From positions 186,001-250,000 of the forward strand of contig JADZEW010000008.1 of assembly GCA_020850325.1 (NCBI GenBank): a DNA stretch of 64,000 bases, read 5' to 3'. Of the stretch, positions 49,834 to 58,522 are shown piece after piece. The position numbers and the translations under genes were made by a program. This stretch comes from Methanoregulaceae archaeon. GTDB lineage: Bacteria > Armatimonadota > Fimbriimonadia > Fimbriimonadales > Fimbriimonadaceae. Every line of letters starts with the position of its first letter. Within the stretch, counting starts at the first letter, position 1. Below the pieces are notes generated by a model. It saw only the letters and a list, made by a program, of their open reading frames with translations. It did no database searches and was not told where the DNA came from.

Positions 49834-51140
49834 GATACGATGTTCCTCATCTGATGCACGGTGTCGGTAAACGACGTGGCTTGGTCCTTGGTTTGGCGAA
49901 GGAAGCCGTTGATCGCATCCCACTTCTCAAGCGCACGGTCGGCGATCGGCTTCGTGCCGGGCTTGTACGCGCCGATGCTGACCAGGTCCTCGACGTCGCT
50001 GTATGCGGCGAGCAACTCGCGGATGTCTCGAGTCATTTCTTGTTGGCCCGGTTCGGTCACCATCGGGGCGACACGGCTGAGCGACTGCATCACATCGATG
50101 GGCGGATAGTGGCCCTTGCTTGTCAGCTTTCGGTTCAGCACGATGTGGCCGTCGAGAATGGACCTCGCGGCGTCAGCAATTGGCTCGTTGGTGTCGTCGC
50201 CTTCCACGAGAACGGTGTACAGGGCGGTAATCGCCCCGCGGTCGCTGGTTCCCGCTCGCTCCATGAGTTTGGGTAGCAGGGCGAAGACGCTGGGCGTGTA
50301 GCCCTTGGTGCTCGGGGGTTCGCCGATGGCCAAGCCGACTTCGCGTTGCGCCATGCAGAACCGGGTCACCGAGTCCATCATCAGCAGCACGTTGGCACCC
50401 TGATCGCGGAAGTACTCGGCGATCGCGGTTGCGGTGAGAGCGGCCTTGATACGCACGAGCGCCGGCTGTTCCGAGGTGGCGCACACGATGATGGAGCGGC
50501 GGAGACCTTCGGGTCCAAGGTCATGCTCGATGAACTCGCGGACTTCACGGCCACGCTCCCCGACCAGCGCAATCACATTGACGTCGGCCGTGCAGTTTCG
50601 GGCGATCATGCCCAGCAGAGTGCTTTTACCGACGCCCGACCCGGCGAAGATGCCCATGCGCTGTCCCTCGGCGAGGGTCAGCATGCCGTCGATCGCCCGC
50701 ACGCCGGTCTCAAGCGGTCGGTTGATCATACGGCGATTCAGCGCGTTGGGCGGAGTCGCAAAGATCGGATAGTAGCGCGAGCAGGGAAGCGGTCCCATGC
50801 CGTCCATTGGCTCGCCGAGGCCGTCGAGGGTGCGCCCGAGCAGCTCCGGCCCGACCGGAACTCGGAGGCAGTGGCCCGAGCTTAGAACGGCACAGCCCGC
50901 GCGGACACCGGACAGTTCTCCGAGCGGCATCAACAGCGTCCGATCGCCCCGGAAGCCAACGACTTCAGCGCGGATCGGTTCGCTGTGGCCCGTCTCGATG
51001 AAGCAGAGATCACCTACCCGAGCGTTGGGGCCGTGCGATTCCACCACGAGGCCCACAACTTGGGTGACGCGGCCGCTCACTCGGTGAAGGGTGGCGGCAT
51101 CGATGCGCGCTCGGGCGGGCTGCAGGTTGGGGAGAATCAA
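49830..51140 (-). CDS. fliI: Flagellum-specific ATPase FliI
   Basis: A 436-aa ATPase of the flagellar type III export apparatus. It has Walker A in GIFAGSGVGKSTLLGM, the DCCD-type ERGREVREFIE, VVCATSEQPALVR-type motif as IIVCATSEQPALVR, Walker B LLMMDSVTRF, REVGLAIGEPPSTKGYTPSVFALLPKL and GDDTNEPIADAARSILDGHIVL. It is joined to fliH and fliJ by 4-base overlaps. Confidence 0.97.
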   Translation of the reverse strand: MILPNLQPARARIDAATLHRVSGRVTQVVGLVVESHGPNARVGDLCFIETGHSEPIRAEVVGFRGDRTLLMPLGELSGVRAGCAVLSSGHCLRVPVGPELLGRTLDGLGEPMDGMGPLPCSRYYPIFATPPNALNRRMINRPLETGVRAIDGMLTLAEGQRMGIFAGSGVGKSTLLGMIARNCTADVNVIALVGERGREVREFIEHDLGPEGLRRSIIVCATSEQPALVRIKAALTATAIAEYFRDQGANVLLMMDSVTRFCMAQREVGLAIGEPPSTKGYTPSVFALLPKLMERAGTSDRGAITALYTVLVEGDDTNEPIADAARSILDGHIVLNRKLTSKGHYPPIDVMQSLSRVAPMVTEPGQQEMTRDIRELLAAYSDVEDLVSIGAYKPGTKPIADRALEKWDAINGFLRQTKDQATSFTDTVHQMRNIVS

Positions 51141-51790
51141 GCCTCATCCTCCAAGCGGATCGCGCGCCGAGCCTGCTCGATCATCGATTCGATTGTCGCG
51201 TCGACGTTACCGCCGTCCGTCTCGATCCGGCATCCTGCGGCAATCGAACGCTCCTCGATGAGGTCGATGCTGCGCAAGGATAGGGAACCGTTCAGGAGTT
51301 CTGGCATCGCTTGTCGAAGTACCGGGGCATCCGCGGGATTGACTTTTAGGCGCGCGTCCATCGCGTGCGTGACCTCGCGGAGCGCGTCCTTCGCCATCGA
51401 GACGGCAAGCTCGGGGTTGGATCGTAGTTCGGCACCGACGAGTCTGATCGCCACCACTAGTGCGAGTTCGGCAACGGGATCGGCCATCTTGACGCTCCAC
51501 TCATCCAGCGCGGCCTGCAGCTCATCATCCAGCCGGTGAAGCAACCCTTGCACAGCGGCTATGTGGTCGGCGAGGCTCATCGTCAGCGCCTCTTGTTGGT
51601 TGTGGACGTCGCGGGTGGCTTGCTCGAAGCCGGCCTGATAGCCCCGGTCGAAGCCCTCGAGGCGGGCAGCCTCGCGCACCTCGTGGGGGGTGAGTGCCTT
51701 CGCCTTGCCGACCCCGGCGGGGATCGGCTGCAACAGGTCGGCGAACGCGTGAATCGTCCCCTGCGGGTTCAGCGCACTAGACAAGGACAT
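51137..51790 (-). CDS. fliH: Flagellar assembly protein FliH
   Basis: A 217-aa FliH: a GFDRGYQAGFEQ helix with GxxxG repeats typical of FliH, and a C-terminal ATPase-binding domain (AELALVVAIRLVGAEL, VNPADAPVLRQ, IAAGCRIETDGGNVDATIESMIEQARRAI, matching the family's GGcVieTd-G-iDas block). The ATG at 51790 overlaps the fliG end by 14 bases; a longer frame to 51883 is possible but has less typical sequence. Confidence 0.9.
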   Translation of the reverse strand: MSLSSALNPQGTIHAFADLLQPIPAGVGKAKALTPHEVREAARLEGFDRGYQAGFEQATRDVHNQQEALTMSLADHIAAVQGLLHRLDDELQAALDEWSVKMADPVAELALVVAIRLVGAELRSNPELAVSMAKDALREVTHAMDARLKVNPADAPVLRQAMPELLNGSLSLRSIDLIEERSIAAGCRIETDGGNVDATIESMIEQARRAIRLEDEA

Positions 51791-52787
51791 CTTCCTCACT
51801 GCCTCGTCCGACGGTGATTTCGCCAGCTTCCTCGAGGCGTCGGATAACGCCGACGATCTTCTGTTGGGATTCCTCAACGACACGGAGCCGCACCGGACCC
51901 ATGAACTCCATGTCTTCCTTCAGCATGCCGACCGCACGCTCCGACATGTTGCGGAAGATCTTGCCGGAAACTTCCTGGTTCACGCCCTTCAGCGCGGTGG
52001 CCAGTTCCTTCATGTCGACTTCCTTCAGCACCGACTGGATCGCCCGGTCGTCAAGCTGGACGATGTCCTCGAAGACGAACATCATGTTCTTCACGGTCTC
52101 GGCAAGGTCGGGATTGGATTCGGTGAGCGATTCGATGATCAGCCGCTCGGTGGTGCGGTCCACGCGGTTGAGCAGATCGACGAGGGCCTTCGGGCCGCCT
52201 GCCTGGGTCATCTCCTGGGCGAGCATGCTGGACATCTTCTTCTCGAGCACCTGCTCGACCCGGCGGATGACCTCCGGAGGCGTCTGGTCCATCTGGGCAA
52301 TTCGGCCCGCTACGTCGGCGCGAAGCTCGCCGGCAAGCCGCGAGAGCACATCCGCCGCCGCGTTGAGCGGCATGTAGCTGAGGATCAGCGCGATGGTTTG
52401 CGGGTGCTCGTCCTGGATAAAGCTGTACAGCTGAGCGGGGTCGGCCTTCTTTAAGAACTCGAAGGGCACAACCTGCATGGCCTGAACGACCTTTCCGATC
52501 ATGTTTCCCGCCCGTTCGGGACCGTACGCCTGTTCGAGCAGCTGCCGGGCTCGCTCCACGCCGCCCTCGGCAATGAAGTCCTGGGCGACCGCCAGCTCAT
52601 AGAACTCATTGATGACGGCCTCGCGCTGGTCGGCGGTGACCCGATCGAGGCGGGCAACCTCTAAGGAGAGAGCTTCGACCTCTTGCTCGTTCAGTGACTT
52701 GATGACTGAGCTTGCGACTTCCGGGCCGAGACACATCAACATGACTGCCGCCTTCTGCCGGCTTGAGAGTGCTTCTACCTTTCTCAT
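51777..52787 (-). CDS. fliG: Flagellar motor switch protein FliG
   Basis: A 336-aa FliG. The N-terminal domain binds FliF (KAAVMLMCLGPEVASSVIKSL). The middle domain has DEHPQTIALILSYMP, the EHPQ motif, and ends in GGPKALVDLLNRVDR. The C-terminal torque domain has MMFVFEDIVQLDDRAIQSVLKEVDMKELATALKG with the conserved charged residues that meet the stator. The start overlaps the fliF stop by four bases. Confidence 0.97.
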   Translation of the reverse strand: MRKVEALSSRQKAAVMLMCLGPEVASSVIKSLNEQEVEALSLEVARLDRVTADQREAVINEFYELAVAQDFIAEGGVERARQLLEQAYGPERAGNMIGKVVQAMQVVPFEFLKKADPAQLYSFIQDEHPQTIALILSYMPLNAAADVLSRLAGELRADVAGRIAQMDQTPPEVIRRVEQVLEKKMSSMLAQEMTQAGGPKALVDLLNRVDRTTERLIIESLTESNPDLAETVKNMMFVFEDIVQLDDRAIQSVLKEVDMKELATALKGVNQEVSGKIFRNMSERAVGMLKEDMEFMGPVRLRVVEESQQKIVGVIRRLEEAGEITVGRGSEEDVLV

Positions 52788-54421
52788 CGTCGTTCCTCCA
52801 ACATCCAGCTCTTGATGAGCAGGCCTACGCTCTCGGGTCGGTCATGCGCCATGCGCTTCAGTTGCTCAAGTGGTCGGTTCATCCGCTCCTCGATATCGCC
52901 CACATCCTCGGTTTCGCCGATGTTGCGGCGAACGAGCGGGCGTGCCGATTCGCCTTCGCCACCGGTGTGCTCGTGGTGGTTGCCCGCATGATGCTCCTGA
53001 GCAGCGACGATGGCTTCGCCCAGACCTGAGGGTGTTGAGACCAGCGTGCCATTGGGCAGAGCGTGAATCATCACCGTTTGCGCCTTGGCCGCCTTGGCGA
53101 TAGCCTTGAGCACGACGAAAGCGACGATGAGAAGGGCCGCAACCGGTAGAAGGCTGACCATCTGTTGCATGCGCTCCTGGCCGGCAACGGCGGCCGCCGT
53201 CTTCTTGGCCTCCTCTTGAAGCGTCGTGTCGAACTTCATGCTCGTCACGCTGGCCGTGAATCCGGCGTTCTCGCCGATATAGCTCTGCAGGTATTCCTCG
53301 ACGGGAGTAGGGTCAGCGACGTTCTCCTCGTTGACCATCACCGCGACGGCCAGGGTCTTGATGCCGCCAATCGCTTTCTCGGTCTTGGCGTCGGTCTTGG
53401 TGTACGGATACTCGGCCATCTTCTTGGTGCCGGTGTATCCGTTGGAGTTGGGTGTCGAGGGGGCGGCGGTTTCGGTCGGAGCCGTAGGATCGTTGGCCCC
53501 AACGCCGGACGCGATGGGCGTAGTCGAGGTGCCGCCACCGACTTGCTCGGTGGCTTCCTCGACGTAAAGCGGGTTCTTGTTCGGCTTCAGTTCGGAGACT
53601 TCCTTCGTCTCGCGGTCGAAGTCCATCTCGACGTTCACCGTAACGACCGAGTTGCCGCGGCCGATGACCGCGTCGAGCTTGGCCTGGATGTCTCGCTCGC
53701 GGCGGAGGGCTTCGGCGCGCTCGGCTTCGAGCTTCTGAGTCGCCATGCCGCCAAGGCTGGCGTGCTCGCTGCCGTCGTATAGGGCGCGACCGGCGTTGTC
53801 GACGACGAACACTTTGGCGGGTTCGAGGCCAGGGACGCCGTTGGAGACCATCATGGCAATGGCCCGAGCCGAAGACTGGTCGATGCCGCCGGACTTCTCG
53901 TGGATCACGACGCTCGCGGTGGCGGGCTTCTTCTCGGCGGCGAAGGCGGTGCGCTCGCCGAGGGTGATGTGGACGCGCGCGCTCTCGACCCCCTCGATCT
54001 GCTCGATCGAGCGGGACAGCTCGCCCTCGAGGATCGACTTGATCCGCTCCCGCTCGACGGCCGGCGTGTTCATCATGCCGAGCTTGCCGAGCTCCTCATT
54101 GCCGATGTGGGCCGTCGCCGGAAGCTTGCCGGCAACCGCCAACTTTGCACGGACTTCGGCAAGCTGACTTGAAGGCACGAGCACGTTGCCCTGGGTGTCG
54201 AACTCGACGGGGATGCCGAGCTTCTGGATTTCGGCGGTGACCGAGCCGACTTCGCTCGGCGACAAGCCGCCGAAGGCCATTGTCATCTTCGGCCGCGAGG
54301 CGAAGAAGAAAGTGCCTCCCAGCAAGACGACAAGGAAGATGCCACCGAAGAGCGTTACCGCTCGTTGGGTTCGGTCGGCAGTCTCCCACCAAGTTCTTAG
54401 TTTTAGCAACAGTGCGCCCAT
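52784..54421 (-). CDS. fliF: Flagellar MS-ring protein FliF
   Basis: A 545-aa MS-ring subunit with two membrane helices (about 23-42 and 430-452) bounding a periplasmic part with ring-building motifs (GGLSPSEVGSVTAEIQKLGIPVEF, VERERIKSILEGELSRSIEQIEGVESARVHI, VTVNVEMDFDRETKEVSEL). The C-terminal cytoplasmic tail (about residues 510-545) binds FliG. A Gly/Thr/Pro-rich insert (about 285-325) is typical of length variation in the family. Confidence 0.97.
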   Translation of the reverse strand: MGALLLKLRTWWETADRTQRAVTLFGGIFLVVLLGGTFFFASRPKMTMAFGGLSPSEVGSVTAEIQKLGIPVEFDTQGNVLVPSSQLAEVRAKLAVAGKLPATAHIGNEELGKLGMMNTPAVERERIKSILEGELSRSIEQIEGVESARVHITLGERTAFAAEKKPATASVVIHEKSGGIDQSSARAIAMMVSNGVPGLEPAKVFVVDNAGRALYDGSEHASLGGMATQKLEAERAEALRRERDIQAKLDAVIGRGNSVVTVNVEMDFDRETKEVSELKPNKNPLYVEEATEQVGGGTSTTPIASGVGANDPTAPTETAAPSTPNSNGYTGTKKMAEYPYTKTDAKTEKAIGGIKTLAVAVMVNEENVADPTPVEEYLQSYIGENAGFTASVTSMKFDTTLQEEAKKTAAAVAGQERMQQMVSLLPVAALLIVAFVVLKAIAKAAKAQTVMIHALPNGTLVSTPSGLGEAIVAAQEHHAGNHHEHTGGEGESARPLVRRNIGETEDVGDIEERMNRPLEQLKRMAHDRPESVGLLIKSWMLEERR

Positions 54422-54449
54422 GGTCTATTCCAGACCCTGGGGAGCTTCC

Positions 54450-54743
54450 TTAGACTTGCATGCGATTGATCTCTTGGTACGCTTCCAGCAGCTTGTTTCG
54501 AACCTGCAGCGTTAGCTGCATGCTCATGCCGGCGCGTTCCATCGCGATCATCACGTCGTGAGGCTCCACAGGTTGACCCGCAATCGCCGAGTTCTGCAGG
54601 TTGCGGGAGTCCGCTTGAGCCTGGTTAACCTCTTTGATTACGTCCATCAACGTTTGGGCGAAGTCATCGCCGTTTGCCCCGGCTGCGCCCTTGGCCTTAT
54701 CGAGGCCAGGAGTCAGGTTCTGTCCGAGGTTGTGGATTCTCAT
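54450..54743 (-). CDS. fliE: Flagellar hook-basal body complex protein FliE
   Basis: A 97-aa FliE joining the MS ring to the rod. The family helix QADSRNLQNSAIAGQPVEPHDVMIAMERAGMSMQLTLQVRNKLLEAYQEINRMQ is complete in its conserved positions (HDVMIA, LQVRNKL, AYQEIMRM-like end). It lies five bases after flgC and 28 before fliF. Confidence 0.95.
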   Translation of the reverse strand: MRIHNLGQNLTPGLDKAKGAAGANGDDFAQTLMDVIKEVNQAQADSRNLQNSAIAGQPVEPHDVMIAMERAGMSMQLTLQVRNKLLEAYQEINRMQV

Positions 54744-54748
54744 GGTGA

Positions 54749-55141
54749 TTACCGTCCGATGTTCAAGGCGCTGCGGAACATCGACTTGGCCGAGTTGAAG
54801 GCCGCGACGTTCGCTTCGTAGGCGCGAGACGCGCCCATCATGTTCACCATCTCGAAGATGGGCTCGACATTGGTGTAGGTGACGTACCCCTCGACGGCAT
54901 TTGGATTGCCGGGGTCGTACACGCGACGGAAAGGCCTCTGCTCCGTGGGTTCCTGGATCACTCCGCGGATCTCCACTCCATCCTTGCCCGATTGGAGGAT
55001 GACGTCGCGGCGTCGGTAGGGCTCGGCGCCACCCTTGATCTGCATCGAGTTCGCGTTGGCGATGTTCGACGAGATGACGTCCATGCGGAACCGCTCGGCG
55101 GTCATGCCGGAAGCGGCGATGCGCATCGCTTTACCGATCAA
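54749..55141 (-). CDS. flgC: Flagellar proximal rod protein FlgC
   Basis: A 130-aa rod protein with the FlgC N terminus (MRIAASGMTAERFRMDVISSNIANANSM) and C terminus (VEPIFEMVNMMGASRAYEANVAAFNSAKSMFRSALNIG). The first codon is TTG at 55141, directly after the flgB stop; an ATG five codons later (55126) is the alternative. Confidence 0.95.
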   Translation of the reverse strand: MIGKAMRIAASGMTAERFRMDVISSNIANANSMQIKGGAEPYRRRDVILQSGKDGVEIRGVIQEPTEQRPFRRVYDPGNPNAVEGYVTYTNVEPIFEMVNMMGASRAYEANVAAFNSAKSMFRSALNIGR

Positions 55142-55504
55142 CTAGCGGCCCTCCCGGATCACGTTCTCGAGGCCGCGGAAGTAGCGGGCGCTGAGTTCGG
55201 TGAGCATCTGGTAGCGGAGTTCGGTTTCGGCGAGCGCGGCGACTTCGGTTTCGAGATCGACTGAGGAACCATCCACGCGGATCGAGCCGCGATCGGTCTT
55301 GTGGGCCCCCGAGGTGTCGCCCGATCGCCCGCGGCCCATCTCTTGCTCCAGCGTCATGCCGAAGTCGATGTCTTGCCGCTTGTAGCCGGGCGTGTTGACG
55401 TTCGCCAGATTCTCACTTAGCAGGGTGTGCCGCGTGGTGGTCCGGTCGAGCGCTCGCTCTAGGTTCCGCGAATGGGGTCCGAATAAGTTGTCCAGTATGC
55501 GCAC
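55142..55504 (-). CDS. flgB: Flagellar proximal rod protein FlgB
   Basis: A 120-aa FlgB, the first gene of the flagellar operon. Conserved pieces are RHTLLSENLANVNTPGYKRQDIDF and the C-terminal ALAETELRYQMLTELSARYFRGLENVIREG. It starts at GTG with CGGAG upstream. The order flgB-flgC-fliE-fliF-fliG-fliH-fliI-fliJ follows the common fla/che plan. Confidence 0.94.
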   Translation of the reverse strand: MRILDNLFGPHSRNLERALDRTTTRHTLLSENLANVNTPGYKRQDIDFGMTLEQEMGRGRSGDTSGAHKTDRGSIRVDGSSVDLETEVAALAETELRYQMLTELSARYFRGLENVIREGR

Positions 55505-55587
55505 GGTGGTTCTCCGTCGCGCTTCCTTGTGCCGATGCGATCACCGATCCTTGGCGATCCAACCGGGTGTTCTCCGGCCTATCAGTG

Positions 55588-55615
55588 GTATCGGCACGCA
55601 TCCCGGTAATCCTAA
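55588..55615 (-). promoter_or_regulatory. Possible sigma-28-like promoter of the flagellar operon
   Basis: On the minus strand GCCGATAC (55595-55588) is preceded, 12 bases upstream, by TTAGGATT (55615-55608). This resembles the FliA consensus TAAAGTTT-N11-GCCGATAA in the -10 part and only weakly in the -35 part. It lies about 85 bases before flgB, in a 200-base gap with no other recognised feature. Confidence 0.25.
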
Positions 55616-55705
55616 GGGGACAAGTGAGATTCGTGAAAGTTGTCGTGCGGCACGTTGTTTTGACGTATGTGGTGATTCTCCGCCATTGCCAATCGTTATG
55701 AGACT

Positions 55706-56122
55706 ATGAATGGATTAGACGTCAAGTGGCGGCTTCCGCAGACGATCAGCTACACCTTGCTGCGCACCGTGTCGGGCTTGATCTTGCTCCAGGCAGGAGG
55801 GATGAAGATTCTCGGCTGGCTGGGCGGAATGCCCGATGGCCGGACGCTGGCAGTGGGCAGCCAGACCTGGATCGGCGGTTGGCTCGAACTCATCGGCGGC
55901 GCGTTGCTGATGGTTGGCCTGTTCACGCGGTGGACGGCGTTCGTAATGTCGGGCATGATGGCGGTCGCGTACTTCCAATTCCACCAGCCGAACGGCACTT
56001 GGCCGGCTCAGAACGGGGGCGTTGCTGCCGTGATGGTTTGTTTCGCGTGCTTGGTGATCTGGGCGTTTGGCTCGGGGCCGTGGAGCGTGGATGCTCGGTT
56101 CTCCAAGCGCGGCGAACTCTAA
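55706..56122 (+). CDS. DoxX family membrane protein
   Basis: A 138-aa four-helix membrane protein of the DoxX/DoxD type: TLLRTVSGLILLQAGGMKILGWLGG in helix 1, WIGGWLELIGGALLMVGLFTRWTAFVMSGMMAVAYFQFH, and NGGVAAVMVCFACLVIWAFG in the last helix. Relatives take part in thiosulfate or quinone-linked redox reactions or have no known role. It diverges from the flagellar operon; a spaced GAGACT/TTATGA sequence just upstream may contain the -10. Confidence 0.9.
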   Translation: MNGLDVKWRLPQTISYTLLRTVSGLILLQAGGMKILGWLGGMPDGRTLAVGSQTWIGGWLELIGGALLMVGLFTRWTAFVMSGMMAVAYFQFHQPNGTWPAQNGGVAAVMVCFACLVIWAFGSGPWSVDARFSKRGEL

Positions 56123-56180
56123 GAATTTGCAGCGCCACGTGGGGCAGGGATGTCTCGTGCCCTGCTCAGAGTCCAGCCGG

Positions 56181-56186
56181 TATTCT
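56181..56186 (+). promoter_or_regulatory. Putative -10 box (TATTCT), leaderless start of the FadN-like gene
   Basis: TATTCT ends seven bases before the ATG at 56194, with no Shine-Dalgarno. Confidence 0.45.
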
Positions 56187-56193
56187 CTAGCCG

Positions 56194-58356
56194 ATGGCAT
56201 ACGAGGGCTGGAGTCAGGCGAAAAACGTCTGTGTGATCGGAGCGGGGACCATGGGAAGCGGCATCGCCGCGCATCTCGCGAACTTGGGTTTCGAGGTCAC
56301 CCTGCTCGACCTCACCGAGGAGAGCGTCCAAGCTGCCTTTGCCCGCGCGAGGGCCGCAAAGCCGCCCCACTTCTTTGTTCCTGAGACCGCCGAAAAGATC
56401 CGCCTTGGCGGCATCGACAAGAACCTCGCCTGGGCGGCCGAGGCCGACTGGGTCTGCGAAGCGATCATCGAGAAGATGGACGCCAAGCGCGCGCTCTTCG
56501 AGAAGCTCGATGAACTCCTGCCCGAGACGACCGCGATCACGACGAACACGAGCGGCCTGCAGATCGCCCTTCTCAGTGAGGGCCGCAGCGAGAGTTTTCG
56601 CAAGCGGTTCCTAGGCACCCACTTCTTCAACCCGCCCCGCTATCTGAAGCTGCTCGAGCTGATTCCCACGCCGGAGACCGACCCAGAGGCCGTTCGAGCC
56701 ATGACTCAGTTCCTCGAGGACAAGGTGGCCCGCAGAGTGGTCGTGGCCAAGGACACGCCTGGCTTCATCGCCAACCGGTTTGGCATGTGGGCGATGATCC
56801 ACGCCATCCACGTGACTGAGAAGCTCGGACTGAGCATCGAGCAGGTGGATGCCATCACCGGACCGTTCCTGGGCCGTCCGCGCTCGGGGAGCTTCCGCCT
56901 GAACGACATCGTCGGTCTCGACATCATGCAGGACATTGCGAACAACCTCTATGAGCGATGCCCGCACGACCCCCACCGTGATCTGCTCGCTACTCCGAAC
57001 TCGATGAGTGTGCTCCTGGAGCGGGGATGGATCGGCGAGAAGGCCGGTCAAGGCTACTACCGACGCGAAGGGAAGGAGTTCATGGCGTTCGACCTCTTGA
57101 CCCACGCCTACCGTCAACGCCAAGAAGCCTCGTTCCCTGAGCTGGACGCGATCGCTAAGGAGCCGTTGGGCGCCCGCGTTGCGAAAGCTCTTGACATGAG
57201 AAACGAAGTGGGCGAGTTCTTGCGCCACCACTTGGTGCCTGTGCTGCAATACGCCGAATCGCTGAAGGAAGAGATCAGCCACAACGTGCTCGACTTCGAC
57301 CGCGTGATGATGTGGGGCTTCGGCTGGGAGATGGGACCGTTCGCCATGCTCGACGCCATCGGCGGCTCAGCAGAACCGTATTACCGAGACGGAACCCAGC
57401 GCGACTTCAGCGGTGCTTACGTTGCGCTTCCCAGCGAGCCACAGTATCGGCAGATCAAGGACTACCCGGTCGTCGAGAAGGGGGAGAACTTCAACGTGCG
57501 CGATCTCGGCGAGGGCGTCGTTGCCTTGGCGATCACCACGAAGATGGGCACGATCACACCCGCCTTGGTCGAGGAACTCCACGCGAAGCTCGACTCGCTC
57601 GACCGGTTTGTGCTGTGCAGCGAAGCGCGCCACTTCTCACTCGGGTTCGATTTGACCCAGTTCCTGGCCAAGATCGACGCCGAGGATTGGGATGGGATTC
57701 TGCACGACCTCGATCGCCTGCAGCAGCTTGCGGTGCGGCTTTCGGGCAAGCGGGCGGTGTCCGCGATTCACGGATACGCCTTGGGTGCAGGGTTGGAGCT
57801 TGCGTTCCAGTGTCCACGGGCGGTTGCGCTGGCCGACGCGATGATGGGTTTCCCCGAGTCGAAGGTAGGCCTGTATCCGGGCGGCGGCGGAACCGCTGAG
57901 ATGGCGCTCCGAAGCCAGGCGGATGGCGCGAAGTCGGTGGTGGACACCGCTGTCCGGCTCTCGCTAGGCGAGGTCTCCGCGAACGCAGACCATGCGCGAC
58001 ACTTGGGCTATCTGCGGCCAACCGACATCACCGAGTATCACCCGGAGCGGTTGATCACCACCGCCCGAGCCCTGGCGCTCGCGGTTGAGCCGACCCTGCG
58101 ACCCGAGTGGCATCTCCCCGAGGGCCCGCTGACCGGCATGATCGACCGAGCACAGGATGAACTGGTGAGCAAAGGCACGATCAGCGATTACGACCGGCAG
58201 ATCGCGGATCGTATCAAGGCGGTGTTCACCAAGTCGACCTCGTACGACGATGCACTGATCAAGGAGCGGACACACTTTATCGAGTTGACTCAAAAGGCCC
58301 TGACCCATGCGCGCATCAAGCACATGATGGAGACGGGCAAGCCGTTGCGCAACTAG
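56194..58356 (+). CDS. 3-hydroxyacyl-CoA dehydrogenase/enoyl-CoA hydratase fusion (FadN type)
   Basis: A 720-aa enzyme with the dehydrogenase first and the hydratase last, as in B. subtilis FadN and opposite to E. coli FadB. The NAD fold begins with VCVIGAGTMGSGIAAHLANLG; the dehydrogenase region continues through FLGTHFFNPPRYLKLLELIPT, KDTPGFIANRFG and a duplicated C-terminal helical domain (residues 190-400). The crotonase region (about 440-650) has KRAVSAIHGYALGAGLELAFQCPRAVALADAMMGFPE and VGLYPGGGGTAEMA with the two catalytic-region Glu residues. It performs steps two and three of fatty-acid beta-oxidation. No thiolase or acyl-CoA dehydrogenase is adjacent. Confidence 0.95.
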   Translation: MAYEGWSQAKNVCVIGAGTMGSGIAAHLANLGFEVTLLDLTEESVQAAFARARAAKPPHFFVPETAEKIRLGGIDKNLAWAAEADWVCEAIIEKMDAKRALFEKLDELLPETTAITTNTSGLQIALLSEGRSESFRKRFLGTHFFNPPRYLKLLELIPTPETDPEAVRAMTQFLEDKVARRVVVAKDTPGFIANRFGMWAMIHAIHVTEKLGLSIEQVDAITGPFLGRPRSGSFRLNDIVGLDIMQDIANNLYERCPHDPHRDLLATPNSMSVLLERGWIGEKAGQGYYRREGKEFMAFDLLTHAYRQRQEASFPELDAIAKEPLGARVAKALDMRNEVGEFLRHHLVPVLQYAESLKEEISHNVLDFDRVMMWGFGWEMGPFAMLDAIGGSAEPYYRDGTQRDFSGAYVALPSEPQYRQIKDYPVVEKGENFNVRDLGEGVVALAITTKMGTITPALVEELHAKLDSLDRFVLCSEARHFSLGFDLTQFLAKIDAEDWDGILHDLDRLQQLAVRLSGKRAVSAIHGYALGAGLELAFQCPRAVALADAMMGFPESKVGLYPGGGGTAEMALRSQADGAKSVVDTAVRLSLGEVSANADHARHLGYLRPTDITEYHPERLITTARALALAVEPTLRPEWHLPEGPLTGMIDRAQDELVSKGTISDYDRQIADRIKAVFTKSTSYDDALIKERTHFIELTQKALTHARIKHMMETGKPLRN

Positions 58357-58442
58357 GGGCTCGGGCCTGAGGAATGATCACGAAGGGCGAGGATGGTTCG
58401 TGCCTCGCAAGCTTCCGACCGTTAACCGCTGGGCTCCTCCGT

Positions 58443-58482
58443 GCCAACCCGGGCCAACCCGAGCTGAACCGAGCCAGCCGAG
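58443..58482. repeat. Degenerate 10-bp tandem repeat
   Basis: About four units of ten bases, CCAACCCGGG, CCAACCCGAG, CTGAACCGAG and CCAGCCGAG(C), stand between the FadN-like gene and the DUF3298 gene. Each unit differs from the next at one to four positions. No palindrome or protein frame explains it. Confidence 0.5.
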
Positions 58483-58510
58483 CAAATGAGCGGAACCGTC
58501 TTCCCTCCTG

Positions 58511-58516
58511 CATAAT
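58511..58516 (+). promoter_or_regulatory. Putative -10 box (CATAAT), leaderless start of the DUF3298 gene
   Basis: CATAAT ends six bases before the ATG at 58523, with no Shine-Dalgarno. Confidence 0.5.
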
Positions 58517-58522
58517 CAGGTC

